Positions 47,025-57,022 of a stretch of 64,000 nt of DNA are shown here, piece after piece (position 1 is the first letter of the stretch; each line of letters begins with the position of its first letter). A program made the position numbers and the translations under genes. The notes under the pieces are model-generated. The model saw only the letters and a program-made list of their open reading frames with translations, was not told where the DNA came from and searched no databases. Source of the stretch: Arenicella xantha (GTDB lineage Bacteria; Pseudomonadota; Gammaproteobacteria; Arenicellales; Arenicellaceae); the NCBI RefSeq assembly GCF_003315245.1, contig NZ_QNRT01000003.1, positions 248,947-312,946 of the forward strand, written 5' to 3'.

Positions 47025-48187
47025 GTAATACCGCACTACAAGCCACGCGTTTTGCCCCGCAAGATAATTCAGCCGGTGTCGATTCAGTGTTGCTAGGTAG
47101 TTTTATCTCGCTATTAATGCTTGGATTGATCATGGTTTTTTCTTCCACCATAGCCATGGGCGACCAGGATCTAAGCACTAATACCGCGCATTTTTGGCGT
47201 CAACTTGTGCATGTGGTGATTGGCGTAAGTTTAACCGTCGCCGTGGCCTGTGTGCCCGTGTGGTTATGGAAGAAGCTTAGCTTGCCATTATTGGCGGTGG
47301 CCATTGTGTTATTGCTGGTGCTCATCTTTGTCGGTATCGAAGTGAATGGGTCTACCCGCTGGTTTTCTGTTGCTGGATTTCGCTTTCAGCCGGCTGAATT
47401 CGCCAAAATTGCGATCGTGCTGTACACCGCAAGCTATTTGACACGTAGGCAAGCTGAGATTAAAAAATTCTCTAAAGGCATTGTCAATATTGCCATCGTC
47501 GTCGCCGTTATAGGCTGCTTGCTGTTGATGCAGCCGGACTTTGGTAGCTTTGTGGTGATGACCGCCACGGTCGGGCTGATGATGTTTCTTGGAGGCATTC
47601 GTGTTTCGCATACGTTGCTGTGTTTAGCCGTGGTTGGTATAGCGATGTTTTTTATGATTAGCCTGTCGCCATATCGAATGGAACGCTTCATCGCGTATCT
47701 GGATCCGTGGGCTGATCCTTATGGAGCTGGTTTCCAATTGACGCAAGCGTTAATAGCGGTCGGTCGTGGTGAGATTTTTGGTGTCGGGCTCGGAGCGAGC
47801 ATTCAAAAGCTCTACTATTTGCCACATGCGAATAACGATTTTATTCTGGCGGTGATAGCCGAAGAGCTGGGATTAGTCGGGATTATTTTAGTGGTCGGCT
47901 TGTACGGTGTACTGTTGCAACGGGCTTTAATGATTTCGCGGGTTGCCGAATTAGTGGGCCGAGTCTACGCCGCGCGACTGGCGCAAGGTGTCGGCTTTTT
48001 GTTGGTCTTTCAAGCAGTAATTAATATTGGTGTGAACTTAGGCGTGTTACCGACTAAGGGGCTGACCTTGCCGTTTATTAGTTACGGTGGCAGCAGCATG
48101 TTGGTGTGTTGCATTGCTATGGGGCTTCTCTTTGGTGTCGATCGACAGAATCGTACCGGCGAGTTGAAAAAGGGCGGTGTCCAATGA
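47021..48187 (+). CDS. ftsW: Septal peptidoglycan polymerase FtsW
   Basis: FtsW is the SEDS-family glycosyltransferase that polymerises lipid II at the septum with FtsI. I chose GTG 47021, which has a GAGGT site 6 nt upstream and overlaps the murD stop, giving 388 residues; a TTG at 46988 would add eleven unlikely residues. Ten membrane segments are evident. SEDS motifs include NGSTRWFSVAGFRFQPAEFAK and the C-terminal LPTKGLTLPFISYGGSSM. Confidence 0.97.
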   Translation: MSNTALQATRFAPQDNSAGVDSVLLGSFISLLMLGLIMVFSSTIAMGDQDLSTNTAHFWRQLVHVVIGVSLTVAVACVPVWLWKKLSLPLLAVAIVLLLVLIFVGIEVNGSTRWFSVAGFRFQPAEFAKIAIVLYTASYLTRRQAEIKKFSKGIVNIAIVVAVIGCLLLMQPDFGSFVVMTATVGLMMFLGGIRVSHTLLCLAVVGIAMFFMISLSPYRMERFIAYLDPWADPYGAGFQLTQALIAVGRGEIFGVGLGASIQKLYYLPHANNDFILAVIAEELGLVGIILVVGLYGVLLQRALMISRVAELVGRVYAARLAQGVGFLLVFQAVINIGVNLGVLPTKGLTLPFISYGGSSMLVCCIAMGLLFGVDRQNRTGELKKGGVQ

Positions 48188-49257
48188 TGCGCGCTCCGAG
48201 ATTATTGGTTATGGCTGGCGGTACGGGTGGACATGTTTATCCAGCGCTGGCGGTTGCGAATACGTTGCGTGAAACGGGCGTAGATGTGACTTGGCTAGGT
48301 ACCCGTCTAGGTCTAGAGGCGAAAGTAATACCGGAAAATGCGATCCCGATTGAATGGATTAGCGTTGAGGGCCTGCGTGGTCGCCGTACGCTGAGTCTGG
48401 TGTTGGCACCGTTTAAACTGTTGCGTGCTATGTGGCAAAGTATGCGTGTAATTCGCCGAGTAGAGCCTGATTGTATTTTGGGAATGGGCGGATTTGTGTC
48501 AGGTCCCGGCGGTATTGTCGCGCGACTTATGCGAAAGCCATTAGTGGTTCATGAGCAAAACGCGGTGGCTGGATTGACCAATAAGTATTTGGCTAAGGTA
48601 GCGTCGCGCGTCATAACCGGTTTTCCGAATGTGGCTGGCTTGCCTGCTGGCGCGTTGTGGGTCGGTAATCCAGTTCGTAAAGAGATAGAGCGCGCGACTA
48701 TCGAAACGCGTAGTGACGCTGAGCCGTTGCGCGTATTGATTATTGGCGGTAGCCAAGGGGCGCATACCTTTAATACCAAACTACCGGAGGTTTTCACTAA
48801 GCTCGATGGTGCGGTGGTGGAGATCTGGCACCAGACAGGTCGCGATCAAGGTGACGCCGTTGAAAAGCGCTATCGTGAGTTCGGCGTGCATGTAAAAGTA
48901 ACGGAGTTTATCGATGATATGGCTGCCGCGTATCAATGGAGTGATCTGTTGATATGCCGAGCTGGTGCGATGACGATTGCCGAGTGCTGTGCCGCAGGGA
49001 GGCCCGCGCTATTGATTCCCTATCCATTTTCAGCTGGCGACCACCAGCGTAAAAATGCCGAAGCTATGGTAGCTGTCGGTGGTGCAAAGGTGCTGGATAA
49101 TCAGCAGGTTGAGCAAGCCATTATGGTGTCTGAGTTAAATTCAATGTTAGCCGATAAAGCGCAGTTGCATGCGATGGGCGAGCGTGCGCGCAAATTACAC
49201 AAGCCCAATGCCTTGAACGATGTGGCCGATGTCTGTCGGGAGTATCTAAATGCGTGA
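48184..49257 (+). CDS. murG: UDP-GlcNAc:lipid I N-acetylglucosaminyltransferase MurG
   Basis: MurG converts lipid I to lipid II on the cytoplasmic face of the membrane. From ATG 48184 it is 357 residues, with the N-terminal glycine-rich MAGGTGGHVYPALAVA, GMGGFVSGPGG, HEQNAVAGLTN, and the UDP-GlcNAc site ICRAGAMTIAECCAAGRPAL. The start overlaps the ftsW stop (ATGA); a second ATG follows directly. Confidence 0.97.
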   Translation: MMRAPRLLVMAGGTGGHVYPALAVANTLRETGVDVTWLGTRLGLEAKVIPENAIPIEWISVEGLRGRRTLSLVLAPFKLLRAMWQSMRVIRRVEPDCILGMGGFVSGPGGIVARLMRKPLVVHEQNAVAGLTNKYLAKVASRVITGFPNVAGLPAGALWVGNPVRKEIERATIETRSDAEPLRVLIIGGSQGAHTFNTKLPEVFTKLDGAVVEIWHQTGRDQGDAVEKRYREFGVHVKVTEFIDDMAAAYQWSDLLICRAGAMTIAECCAAGRPALLIPYPFSAGDHQRKNAEAMVAVGGAKVLDNQQVEQAIMVSELNSMLADKAQLHAMGERARKLHKPNALNDVADVCREYLNA

Positions 49258-50653
49258 TCGGGTAAAAAACATTCATTTTGTTGGTGTTGGTGGCAGCGGC
49301 ATGTCGGGTATTGCCGAGGTGCTGGTTAACTCTGGGTATCACGTAAGTGGTTCCGATATCGTCGATGGTCCGGTCGCTCAGCGCTTGCGCAGTGCGGGAA
49401 TCGAGGTAGTAATTGGGCATCACGTTGACAACATTAAGCAGCGCGACGTGGTGGTGGTGTCATCCGCAATTGATCCGACTAATCCTGAGGTAAGTGGTGC
49501 CATTAAAGCAGGTATACCGGTGATCCCTCGCGCCGAGATGCTGGGCGAGTTGATGCGATTTCAACAAGGAATCGCGGTGGCCGGAACGCATGGTAAGACC
49601 ACCACGACCAGCTTGGTTTCGGCAATTTTGGTTGCCGGCGGTTTAGATCCTACCTTTGTTGTCGGTGGTTTGATTAATAGTGCTGGCGTGAATGCCAAAC
49701 TAGGGCAAGGCGACTATTTGGTGGCCGAAGCAGATGAAAGTGATGCGTCCTTTTTGAACTTGAAACCGCAGATGGCCATCGTTACCAATATTGATGAAGA
49801 TCATATGGTGACCTATCAAGGTGAATTGGAGACACTGAAGAAAACGTTCGTGACGTTTTTGCAGAATTTGCCATTTTATGGCCTTGCCGTGTTATGTGAG
49901 GATGACGCAAATGTGCGATCTATCCGCGCGCAAATTCACAAGCCAATGGTGTCTTATGGGTTTGATGAAAATAGCGATTATCGAGCCTACGATGTGACTC
50001 AAGATGGCACGTTTATGCAATTCAAGGTTGCACGCCCGAATAATCCGCATGATCTCGCCATTAAGCTTTCAATTCCAGGCAACCACAACGTTCTCAACGC
50101 AACAGCGGCCATTGTTATTGCCAGCCATCTAGGCGTGAGTGATGAGGCAATTCAAGCTGGGTTAGAGGGCTTCCAAGGTGTTGGGAGACGGTTTCAAATT
50201 TTTGGTGACGTTGATGTTCAAGGTAAAGCGATTACTTTGGTGGACGACTATGCTCATCATCCGGTTGAACTTGCCGCAACGTTATCCGCTGCACGCGGCT
50301 GTTGGCCCGATCGACGCATAATTGCGGTGTTTCAGCCGCACCGATATAGCCGTACTAACGACTTGTTCGATGACTTTGTGACGGTGTTAGCTGAGCAGCC
50401 AGATCTATTGATTTGTGAGGTTTACCCTGCTGGTGAACAGCCTATCAGTGGGGCAACCGGCCAGGCTTTGTGCCAAGCGATACGGATTCGAGGCGCGAGC
50501 CATCCGATTTTTGTCGCGAACATTGATGACCTGCAACATGTTCTAGCGCCGATCGTGAAACACAATGATGTGGTGTTGACGATGGGCGCTGGCACTATTG
50601 GTAAGGCCTCTCGACAGCTATTTGATGCCTTGCAGGAAGAGGTAAGCTCATGA
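49250..50653 (+). CDS. murC: UDP-MurNAc:L-alanine ligase
   Basis: MurC starts stem-peptide synthesis. The 467-residue protein has HFVGVGGSGMSGIAEVL at the N-terminus, the P-loop AGTHGKTTTTSLV near residue 112, DESDASFLNLKP and VDDYAHHPVELAATL near residue 330. It overlaps murG by 8 nt and ddlB by 4 nt. Confidence 0.97.
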   Translation: MRDRVKNIHFVGVGGSGMSGIAEVLVNSGYHVSGSDIVDGPVAQRLRSAGIEVVIGHHVDNIKQRDVVVVSSAIDPTNPEVSGAIKAGIPVIPRAEMLGELMRFQQGIAVAGTHGKTTTTSLVSAILVAGGLDPTFVVGGLINSAGVNAKLGQGDYLVAEADESDASFLNLKPQMAIVTNIDEDHMVTYQGELETLKKTFVTFLQNLPFYGLAVLCEDDANVRSIRAQIHKPMVSYGFDENSDYRAYDVTQDGTFMQFKVARPNNPHDLAIKLSIPGNHNVLNATAAIVIASHLGVSDEAIQAGLEGFQGVGRRFQIFGDVDVQGKAITLVDDYAHHPVELAATLSAARGCWPDRRIIAVFQPHRYSRTNDLFDDFVTVLAEQPDLLICEVYPAGEQPISGATGQALCQAIRIRGASHPIFVANIDDLQHVLAPIVKHNDVVLTMGAGTIGKASRQLFDALQEEVSS

Positions 50654-51588
50654 TCAATAATGCACAAAAATTCGGTAAAGTCGCCGTTCTATTGGGCGGT
50701 GTGTCGGCTGAGCGAGAAGTGTCATTAATGAGTGGTGCGGCGGTGCTCGAGGGTCTGTTGCGTCAAGGTGTGGATGCTCACGCGGTTGATGTTGGGCCGC
50801 ACAATATTGATAGCTTAACGGCTCAAGGCTTTGATCGTGCATTTATCGCACTGCACGGCCGTTGGGGCGAAGACGGCGTTGTGCAAGGAGCGCTGGAATC
50901 AATTGCTATGCCGTATACCGGTAGTGGTGTGTTGGGTTGCGCGCTAGCGATGGACAAAGTCCGTAGTAAGCAAATTTGGCAGACCTTGGGTCTGCCGACG
51001 GCGGCCTACCGAGTGTTGCGTGACGAATCAGATCTAGACGGCCTAATTGATGAGCTCGGCTTGCCATTGTTTCTCAAGCCGGCTCGCGAAGGGTCTAGCG
51101 TCGGGATCGGAAAAGTAATTACCGCCGATCAGCTGTTAGCCGCCTACCAAGCTGCAGCGAAGGTTGGAGATGATGTGCTCGCCGAGCAGTTTATACCTGG
51201 TGCTGAATTAACTGTTGCGATTCTTAATCAGCAGGCGTTGCCAATTGTCCAGATGACGACTGATCACGAGTTCTATGATTACGATGCAAAGTACCTTGCT
51301 GACGATACTCAATACGTGTGCCCAGCCGAAATTGACGTCGAATTGTCGAATTCAATTAGCCAATTGGCTTTGCGAGCATTTGCGGCTCTGGATTGCCGAG
51401 TTTGGGGGCGAGTCGACATCATGTTGGACGCTAATCAGCAGCCGATTTTACTCGAAGCCAATACTGTGCCAGGCATGACTAGTCACAGCTTAGTACCGAT
51501 GGCCGCCGCCGCGCGTGGTATTTCGTTCGATCAATTGGTACTTACTATACTGCAAACGACTTTAGATGACGGAGGGCGCCATGAATAA
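50650..51588 (+). CDS. ddlB: D-alanine:D-alanine ligase
   Basis: Ddl makes the D-Ala-D-Ala dipeptide used by MurF. The 312-residue ATP-grasp protein has LLGGVSAEREVSLMSG, ALHGRWGEDGVVQG, KPAREGSSVGIGK and the metal-binding ILLEANTVPGMTSHSL near residue 275. It overlaps murC by 4 nt and ftsQ by 8 nt. Confidence 0.96.
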   Translation: MINNAQKFGKVAVLLGGVSAEREVSLMSGAAVLEGLLRQGVDAHAVDVGPHNIDSLTAQGFDRAFIALHGRWGEDGVVQGALESIAMPYTGSGVLGCALAMDKVRSKQIWQTLGLPTAAYRVLRDESDLDGLIDELGLPLFLKPAREGSSVGIGKVITADQLLAAYQAAAKVGDDVLAEQFIPGAELTVAILNQQALPIVQMTTDHEFYDYDAKYLADDTQYVCPAEIDVELSNSISQLALRAFAALDCRVWGRVDIMLDANQQPILLEANTVPGMTSHSLVPMAAAARGISFDQLVLTILQTTLDDGGRHE

Positions 51589-52390
51589 ACAGCGAGCCTT
51601 TGCATCGCAAGAGAAAGAATTTCAGGCTCAGCGTTTCACGCGCGTCATGCGAGCTTTGTTATTGACAATAGCAACACTATTGACCTTTGTGACTGTGGGC
51701 TTATTGGCTGCAGATCAACTGTATAGGCCTGACACCTTTGTGATAAGCCAACTCAAGATAAAAGGTACGTTTCGCCATCTCGAGCCAGAACAAGTGCGCG
51801 AAACTTTGACTGAAGGTGAGTTGGGTAATTTCTTTTCAGTTGATTTGCCGGCGATTAAACAAAAAGTTGAGAGCATCCCTTGGGTGCAGCGTGTTGACGT
51901 TCGTAGAGAGTGGCCAAACACACTCGAGTTATTTGTTGTGGAGCACCGCCCTGTGATGCGCTGGGGGCGCGATAAGTGGGTAAGTTCTGCTGGTGAGGTA
52001 ATTGCATTGCCGGCGTCGATTGAGTTGGACAAGGCGATTGAATTGAACGGTCAAGAGGCTGACGCAAAACGCTTGTTACAAGCAGCGTTTAATTGGCGAA
52101 AACGACTAGCAAAAAGCGATTTGGTGCTGTCTTCAGTAAGCCTGAGTGCTAGCCAAGCCTGGAGCTTAGGTATCTATTTTCCTGAACGTGACAATACGTT
52201 TGAGTTGCGACTTGGGCGTCGTGATATCGAGCTTCGTTTGGCACGTTTTGAAAGTCTTTTTGCACAGCAATTTAGACACGCAGACTCTCTTTTGGAACGC
52301 GTCGACGCACGTTATCCAAACGGTTTGGCGGTGCTTGCTAAGAATACGCCGCAAGTTTCCGTTTCGAGCGTCGCTGCGGTCACTCACTGA
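51581..52390 (+). CDS. ftsQ: Cell division protein FtsQ
   Basis: FtsQ is the bitopic scaffold of the FtsQLB complex. From ATG 51581 it is 269 residues; GGAGGG lies 4-5 nt upstream, inside the ddlB end, while ATG 51566 has no such site. It has a cytoplasmic tail, one membrane helix (about residues 23-45), a POTRA domain (FVISQLKIKGTFRHLEPEQV) and a beta domain. It lies 20 nt before ftsA. Confidence 0.94.
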   Translation: MNKQRAFASQEKEFQAQRFTRVMRALLLTIATLLTFVTVGLLAADQLYRPDTFVISQLKIKGTFRHLEPEQVRETLTEGELGNFFSVDLPAIKQKVESIPWVQRVDVRREWPNTLELFVVEHRPVMRWGRDKWVSSAGEVIALPASIELDKAIELNGQEADAKRLLQAAFNWRKRLAKSDLVLSSVSLSASQAWSLGIYFPERDNTFELRLGRRDIELRLARFESLFAQQFRHADSLLERVDARYPNGLAVLAKNTPQVSVSSVAAVTH

Positions 52391-52410
52391 ATGCCAAAGG
52401 TAGAACAGTA

Positions 52411-53646
52411 ATGAGCAAGAAAAACGAAAGCAAATTGATTGTCGGTTTGGATATAGGCACCTCCAAAGTGTTGGCAATTGTTGGTGAAGTTAATGCAGCC
52501 GGAGATGTCGAGATAATTGGCTACGGGCACCATCCTGCCACCGGTATGCGAAAAGGTGTGGTGGCCAATATCGAAGAAACCGTAACGGCGATTCAGCGTG
52601 CAGTTGAAGAGGCCGAGTTGATGGCTGGCTGCCAAATATATTCTGTGTATGCAGGAATCGCTGGAGCACATATTAATAGCTTTAATTCGCACGGCGTCGT
52701 AGCGGTGCGTGATAGTGAGGTCGATGCTAATGATGTTGAGCGGGTAATCGAATCAGCAAAAGCGGTCGCTATTCCCAATGATCAATCGATTCTGCATGTA
52801 CTGCCGCAAGAATTCATTATTGATGGTCAAGAAGGGATACGGCACCCGATTGGCATGAACGGTATTCGACTCGAAGCCAATTTACATATGGTGACGGCAT
52901 CTGTTAGCTCTGAGAAAAATATTGAAAAGTGTATCCGCCGCTGCGGTCTTGAAGTGGATGACATCATTCTTGAGCAATTAGCGTCGTGTGAATCGGTGCT
53001 TACCAACGACGAGAAAGAGTTAGGTGTTTGCCTAGTCGATATTGGCGGTGGTACCACCGATATTGCGGTCTATGCTGAAGGCGCGGTGCGACATACGGCG
53101 GTAATCCCGGTGGCTGGTGATCAGATCACTAATGACATCGCGATTGCTTTAAGAACGCCGACCGCCTCAGCTGAAGACCTTAAGCGGCGTTATGCCTGCG
53201 CATTACGTCAGCTTGCACCGTCGGATGAAAGCATTGAAGTGCAAACCGTTGGTGATCGGCCTGCTCGAAAATTGTCTAAGCAAACTCTTGCTGAGGTGGT
53301 TGAACCGCGCGTCGAAGAGCTATTTGAGTTGATCAAAGTCGACCTGCGTCGCAATGGCTTTGAGCACATGATCCGATCTGGTGTGGTATTGACCGGAGGA
53401 AGTTCGAAGATGGAAGGCATGATCGAGTTGGCGGAAGAAATTTTTCACTTGCCGGTCCGTTTGGGCACGCCGAAATACTTAGGTGGCTTAAGTGAGGTGG
53501 TTAAGAATCCAATTTATTCGACTGGAGTGGGGCTAGTTTTATTTGGTCATCGCAACCAGTCTGAGCCGAAAAAAACGGCCAAATCTGAATCTAAAGTCAG
53601 TGTTTTGACAGAACGTGTCAAGCATTGGTTTCAAGGTAATTTTTAA
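52411..53646 (+). CDS. ftsA: Cell division protein FtsA
   Basis: FtsA is the actin-like protein that anchors FtsZ to the membrane. The 411-residue protein has the nucleotide-binding LIVGLDIGTSKVLAIVGEV, CLVDIGGGTTDIAVY near residue 207 and VLTGGSSKMEGM near residue 328, and a C-terminal amphipathic helix (VLTERVKHWFQGNF) for membrane binding. It follows ftsQ by 20 nt. Confidence 0.97.
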   Translation: MSKKNESKLIVGLDIGTSKVLAIVGEVNAAGDVEIIGYGHHPATGMRKGVVANIEETVTAIQRAVEEAELMAGCQIYSVYAGIAGAHINSFNSHGVVAVRDSEVDANDVERVIESAKAVAIPNDQSILHVLPQEFIIDGQEGIRHPIGMNGIRLEANLHMVTASVSSEKNIEKCIRRCGLEVDDIILEQLASCESVLTNDEKELGVCLVDIGGGTTDIAVYAEGAVRHTAVIPVAGDQITNDIAIALRTPTASAEDLKRRYACALRQLAPSDESIEVQTVGDRPARKLSKQTLAEVVEPRVEELFELIKVDLRRNGFEHMIRSGVVLTGGSSKMEGMIELAEEIFHLPVRLGTPKYLGGLSEVVKNPIYSTGVGLVLFGHRNQSEPKKTAKSESKVSVLTERVKHWFQGNF

Positions 53647-53671
53647 GTGAAGTAGTTGGAAAAAAATGCGG

Positions 53672-53708
53672 TAGTGATCAGCCGTCAACCATGTTGCTGA
53701 TCTTACTA
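53672..53708 (+). other. Stem-loop between ftsA and ftsZ
   Basis: GATCAGC (53676-53682) and GCTGATC (53696-53702) are perfect inverted repeats; TAGT (53672-53675) and ACTA (53705-53708) extend the stem past a 2-nt bulge, for eleven pairs. It lies 25 nt after the ftsA stop with no T-run. In relatives this gap contains promoters and processing sites that raise FtsZ over FtsA. Confidence 0.45.
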
Positions 53709-53743
53709 ACTTGATTTCTATATTTTAATAACGGGAGTAACAC

Positions 53744-54916
53744 ATGTTTGAATTATTAGACACCGTAGACCAGCAGGCGATTATTAAAGTCGTCGGCGTT
53801 GGTGGTGGTGGCGGAAACGCCGTAAATTATATGCAGCAAGCCAACATTGAAGGCGTTGAGTTTATTAACGCCAATACCGATGTACAGGCATTGCAGGGCT
53901 CAGAGTGCGGAACCATTTTGCAGTTGGGCGCGAACCTAACTAAAGGTTTGGGTGCTGGTGCGGATCCTGATGTCGGTCGTCAAGCGGCGATCGAAGATCG
54001 TGATCGCATTGCCGAATCATTGGCAGGAGCTGATATGGTGTTTATCACCGCCGGTATGGGTGGCGGCACGGGTACCGGAGCCGCACCTGTGATTGCTGAA
54101 ATAGCTCGAGATATCGGTGCGCTGACGGTTGCCGTCGTGACGCGACCATTTGGGTTTGAAGGTCAGCGGCGATCTAAGTTAGCGGATCAAGGTCTTAAGT
54201 TGCTTAAGGATTCTGTTGACTCGTTGATCACTATTCCGAATGAGAAACTGTTAGAAGTGATGGGCAAAGAAGCCTCTTTGCAAGATGCCTTTGCGATGGC
54301 CAATGATGTCTTGCGTAACGCAGTACAAGGTATCTCTGAACTGATCACTAGCCCTGGTTTAATTAACGTCGACTTTGCTGACGTCAAAACTGTGATGTCC
54401 GAGATGGGGCAGGCGATGATGGGGTCGGCTTCGGCAAGTGGTGCGACTCGTGCTTCTGAAGCCGCTCGTAATGCGTTGTCTAGCCCACTGTTAGAAGATA
54501 CGAATATCCGTGGTGCGAAAGGCATTTTGGTTAACGTAACCGCTGGGCCGAACTTGTCGATTGGTGAGTTTGGGGAAGTTGGTGCAATGATTCGCGATAT
54601 GGCGTCGGATGATGCAACTGTGGTGATTGGTACCTCTATTGACCCAGAAATGAAGGACGAATTGCGTGTAACCATGGTGGCAACCGGTATTCTAGACGGG
54701 TCTGCGCAAGTTTCTAATCGTAAAATGGAAGTCGTTGAGCCTATTGCCAGAGCTGTTGGAAGTAGTTATGAGCAAGTGCACGAGCATGATTCTCAAGCAG
54801 AACCGCAATTGGTAACGCGACGTCGAGGCCTTGGTTCAAGTGAGTTGCCGCTGTTTGATACTGAAGGTGAGTCAGGCCTCGATGTGCCGACTTTTCTACG
54901 ACGTCAAGCTGACTAA
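53744..54916 (+). CDS. ftsZ: Cell division protein FtsZ
   Basis: FtsZ is the tubulin-like GTPase that forms the division ring. The 390-residue protein has [16 protein letters not shown], the GTP-binding signature [16 protein letters not shown] near residue 105, and the C-terminal peptide [11 protein letters not shown] that binds FtsA and ZipA. The linker before it is short. A GGGAG site precedes the ATG. It is the last dcw gene before lpxC. Confidence 0.98.
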   Translation: MFELLDTVDQQAIIKVVGVGGGGGNAVNYMQQANIEGVEFINANTDVQALQGSECGTILQLGANLTKGLGAGADPDVGRQAAIEDRDRIAESLAGADMVFITAGMGGGTGTGAAPVIAEIARDIGALTVAVVTRPFGFEGQRRSKLADQGLKLLKDSVDSLITIPNEKLLEVMGKEASLQDAFAMANDVLRNAVQGISELITSPGLINVDFADVKTVMSEMGQAMMGSASASGATRASEAARNALSSPLLEDTNIRGAKGILVNVTAGPNLSIGEFGEVGAMIRDMASDDATVVIGTSIDPEMKDELRVTMVATGILDGSAQVSNRKMEVVEPIARAVGSSYEQVHEHDSQAEPQLVTRRRGLGSSELPLFDTEGESGLDVPTFLRRQAD

Positions 54917-55327
54917 TTTTGGTTCATTTGTAGCCAAAGCTGAGAGCGATGTTAGTTGAGTACGATGCTGGTGGCCTAAGGGGCGCATTAGTTGAGCAAC
55001 TGAGCGTAAGATTGGGCGCATTAATACTGTGTCGCAAACCTACACAATTTCTCCCGTTTCGTGTAGGATTTGCGGCTTGGTTGATTTATGCTGGACTTTA
55101 GGCTCTTAAATGCGTTTAAATCCAAATTATTTGCATATTTATGACCACCATAATGACTCAAAAATTTGCGCATCAGTCTTTGTTGATTTGAATAATTGCC
55201 GCTAGAGACATGCAGTTTTGTTGAAACTCGATAGTTTTGATTCTCTTGTTCTCGGTGGCTCGTTTGAATATTAACTTGGGTAGCTAATTAAATGACGGAC
55301 GCAGGTAAATGAAAAACGACATAAAGC
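54917..55327. other. Gene-free gap between ftsZ and lpxC with one stem-loop
   Basis: These 411 bases contain no convincing reading frame. The clearest feature is an inverted repeat: CGCAAACCTACAC (55033-55045) pairs with GTGTAGGATTTGCG (55061-55074) with one bulged base, enclosing a 15-nt loop. It has no T-run and is not a standard terminator. The right side is A+T-rich and probably holds an lpxC promoter, but I cannot pick a clear one. Confidence 0.5.
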
Positions 55328-56236
55328 ATGATCAATCAACGTACTCTTAAAAACGTTATCCGGGCAACTGGTGTGGGGTTGCACACTGGTGAAAAGGTAT
55401 ATTTAACCTTACGGCCTGCAGCAGTAGACACCGGAATTGTTTTCCGACGCGTGGATTTAGATCCCGTGGTTGAACTGCACGCTAAGCCGAATAAAGTTGG
55501 CGATACGCGTCTCTCAACGGCACTAACGGAGGGCGGTGCAACGGTTTCTACTGTTGAGCACCTGATGTCTGCGTTGGCCGGTTTAGGTATCGATAATGTG
55601 TACGTCGAGCTCACCTCTCCCGAAGTGCCGATTATGGATGGCAGTGCGGCTCCCTTTGTATTCCTGATCCAGTCCGCTGGTGTTGTCGAACAAAGTGCTG
55701 CTAAGAAGTTCATCCGTGTTAAGAAGCCAATAATGGTTGAAGACGGAGACAAGTGGGCTAAATTTGAGCCGTTCGAAGGCTTCAAAGTGTCTTTTTCCAT
55801 CAATTTTGATCATCCAATCTTCGCCAAGTCCCCGCAGCAAGCCACCGTCGATTTTTCCACGACATCATTCGTTAAAGAAGTAAGCCGAGCGCGAACTTTT
55901 GGGTTTATGCATGAAGTTGAGGCGTTGCGAGAAGCTGGCTTGGCGCTGGGCGGTAGTCATGACAATGCAATTGTCATGGACTCCTATACCATCTTAAACG
56001 ACGACGGTCTTCGATACGAAGATGAATTCGTCAAACATAAAATTCTCGATGCAATTGGCGATCTCTATTTGTTAGGGCACCAATTGGTCGGTGAATTCAG
56101 CGCGTATAAATCAGGTCATGCGCTGAATAATAAATTAGTCTGTGCGTTAATGGCTCAACCAGATGCATGGGAATTGGTCACGTATGATGACCCGGCCGAG
56201 GCTCCAATTGCATTTATGCATTTGGCCAACGCTTGA
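55328..56236 (+). CDS. lpxC: UDP-3-O-acyl-N-acetylglucosamine deacetylase
   Basis: LpxC catalyses the committed, zinc-dependent step of lipid A synthesis. The 302-residue protein begins [20 protein letters not shown] and has the zinc ligand His in [12 protein letters not shown] near residue 79 and [14 protein letters not shown] near residue 238 with the other His and Asp ligands. In E. coli its level is set by FtsH proteolysis through the C-terminal end. It is 411 nt after ftsZ and convergent with dciA. Confidence 0.97.
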   Translation: MINQRTLKNVIRATGVGLHTGEKVYLTLRPAAVDTGIVFRRVDLDPVVELHAKPNKVGDTRLSTALTEGGATVSTVEHLMSALAGLGIDNVYVELTSPEVPIMDGSAAPFVFLIQSAGVVEQSAAKKFIRVKKPIMVEDGDKWAKFEPFEGFKVSFSINFDHPIFAKSPQQATVDFSTTSFVKEVSRARTFGFMHEVEALREAGLALGGSHDNAIVMDSYTILNDDGLRYEDEFVKHKILDAIGDLYLLGHQLVGEFSAYKSGHALNNKLVCALMAQPDAWELVTYDDPAEAPIAFMHLANA

Positions 56237-56347
56237 TAAATAGCTAAATAATAATAAAAAGAAGAGAATTGACGGTAATCTGGCGTCATTTGAACCGATT
56301 CAGGCATTGGTGTCTGATCACTCTATGGTTGGTACTTTGATTTGAAG

Positions 56348-56911
56348 CTATTGCTTCTTCAGTGTGTCGGCTAGTCGCGCTAGCGCTGCTGAGAGTGGTT
56401 CGTGTTTGATACGACGTTGGACTGACTCGATCGAATCGATAGAGGCCGTTTGCGGTTTTTCACGGTAAGTAAGTTTTTGGCTTAGGATCGGAATCTGGGA
56501 GTTTGTCTCATCTGTTGCGAGAGAGCTGTCCAGTTGTGGTTTTGGCGCCATACGTACTCGGATTTGACGAAGTTGATTGAATCCGGCGCGATGCAGTGTT
56601 TCTAAGAGACTCACTCGTTGGTGTTTCAGTAAGGTAGCTGTGTTCAAGTTACCGCACATTAACACCAAGATGTCGTGGTCTTGTATGGAAAGCTCGGTAT
56701 CTTGTGCGGCTGAAAAATGGCGACTGCCCTTTTGTGAACGCTGTTGTTCACACCATTCAAACCAGACTGGTGTGAGTTTGAGGGTAAGCTGCTGTGATGC
56801 ATTAAGTTGGCGGTGAAACGGCAGCTTTTGCACGATTGACGCAAGATTCAAAGAGCGGTGTTGAGTGCCGGTTCGGTTTGATTTGCTTGATGGTGGCTTT
56901 GGTTTAGTCAT
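56348..56911 (-). CDS. dciA: DciA-family protein (DUF721), likely DnaB helicase loader/operator
   Basis: This 187-residue basic protein matches the position and general features of DUF721/DciA: a short N-terminal tail, a region with LVLMCGNLNTATLLKHQRVS that fits the conserved core, LNQLRQIRVR-like spacing after GFNQLRQIRVRMAP, and a polar C-terminus. DciA proteins interact with the replicative helicase in bacteria without DnaC. The call rests mainly on the core motif and on synteny: lpxC-dciA-M23-secA is a conserved order, with SecM in this place in enterics. Confidence 0.78.
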   Translation of the reverse strand: MTKPKPPSSKSNRTGTQHRSLNLASIVQKLPFHRQLNASQQLTLKLTPVWFEWCEQQRSQKGSRHFSAAQDTELSIQDHDILVLMCGNLNTATLLKHQRVSLLETLHRAGFNQLRQIRVRMAPKPQLDSSLATDETNSQIPILSQKLTYREKPQTASIDSIESVQRRIKHEPLSAALARLADTLKKQ

Positions 56912-57022
56912 GACGTGAGTTTAGCGGCTTTACGGAGTTGATGTTGCGGGTTTTTCGGTGCGGCGGCAGGTTTGTCCACTCCTAGAAACAGCCATATACA
57001 GTTAAATATTATTGGGTTTATT

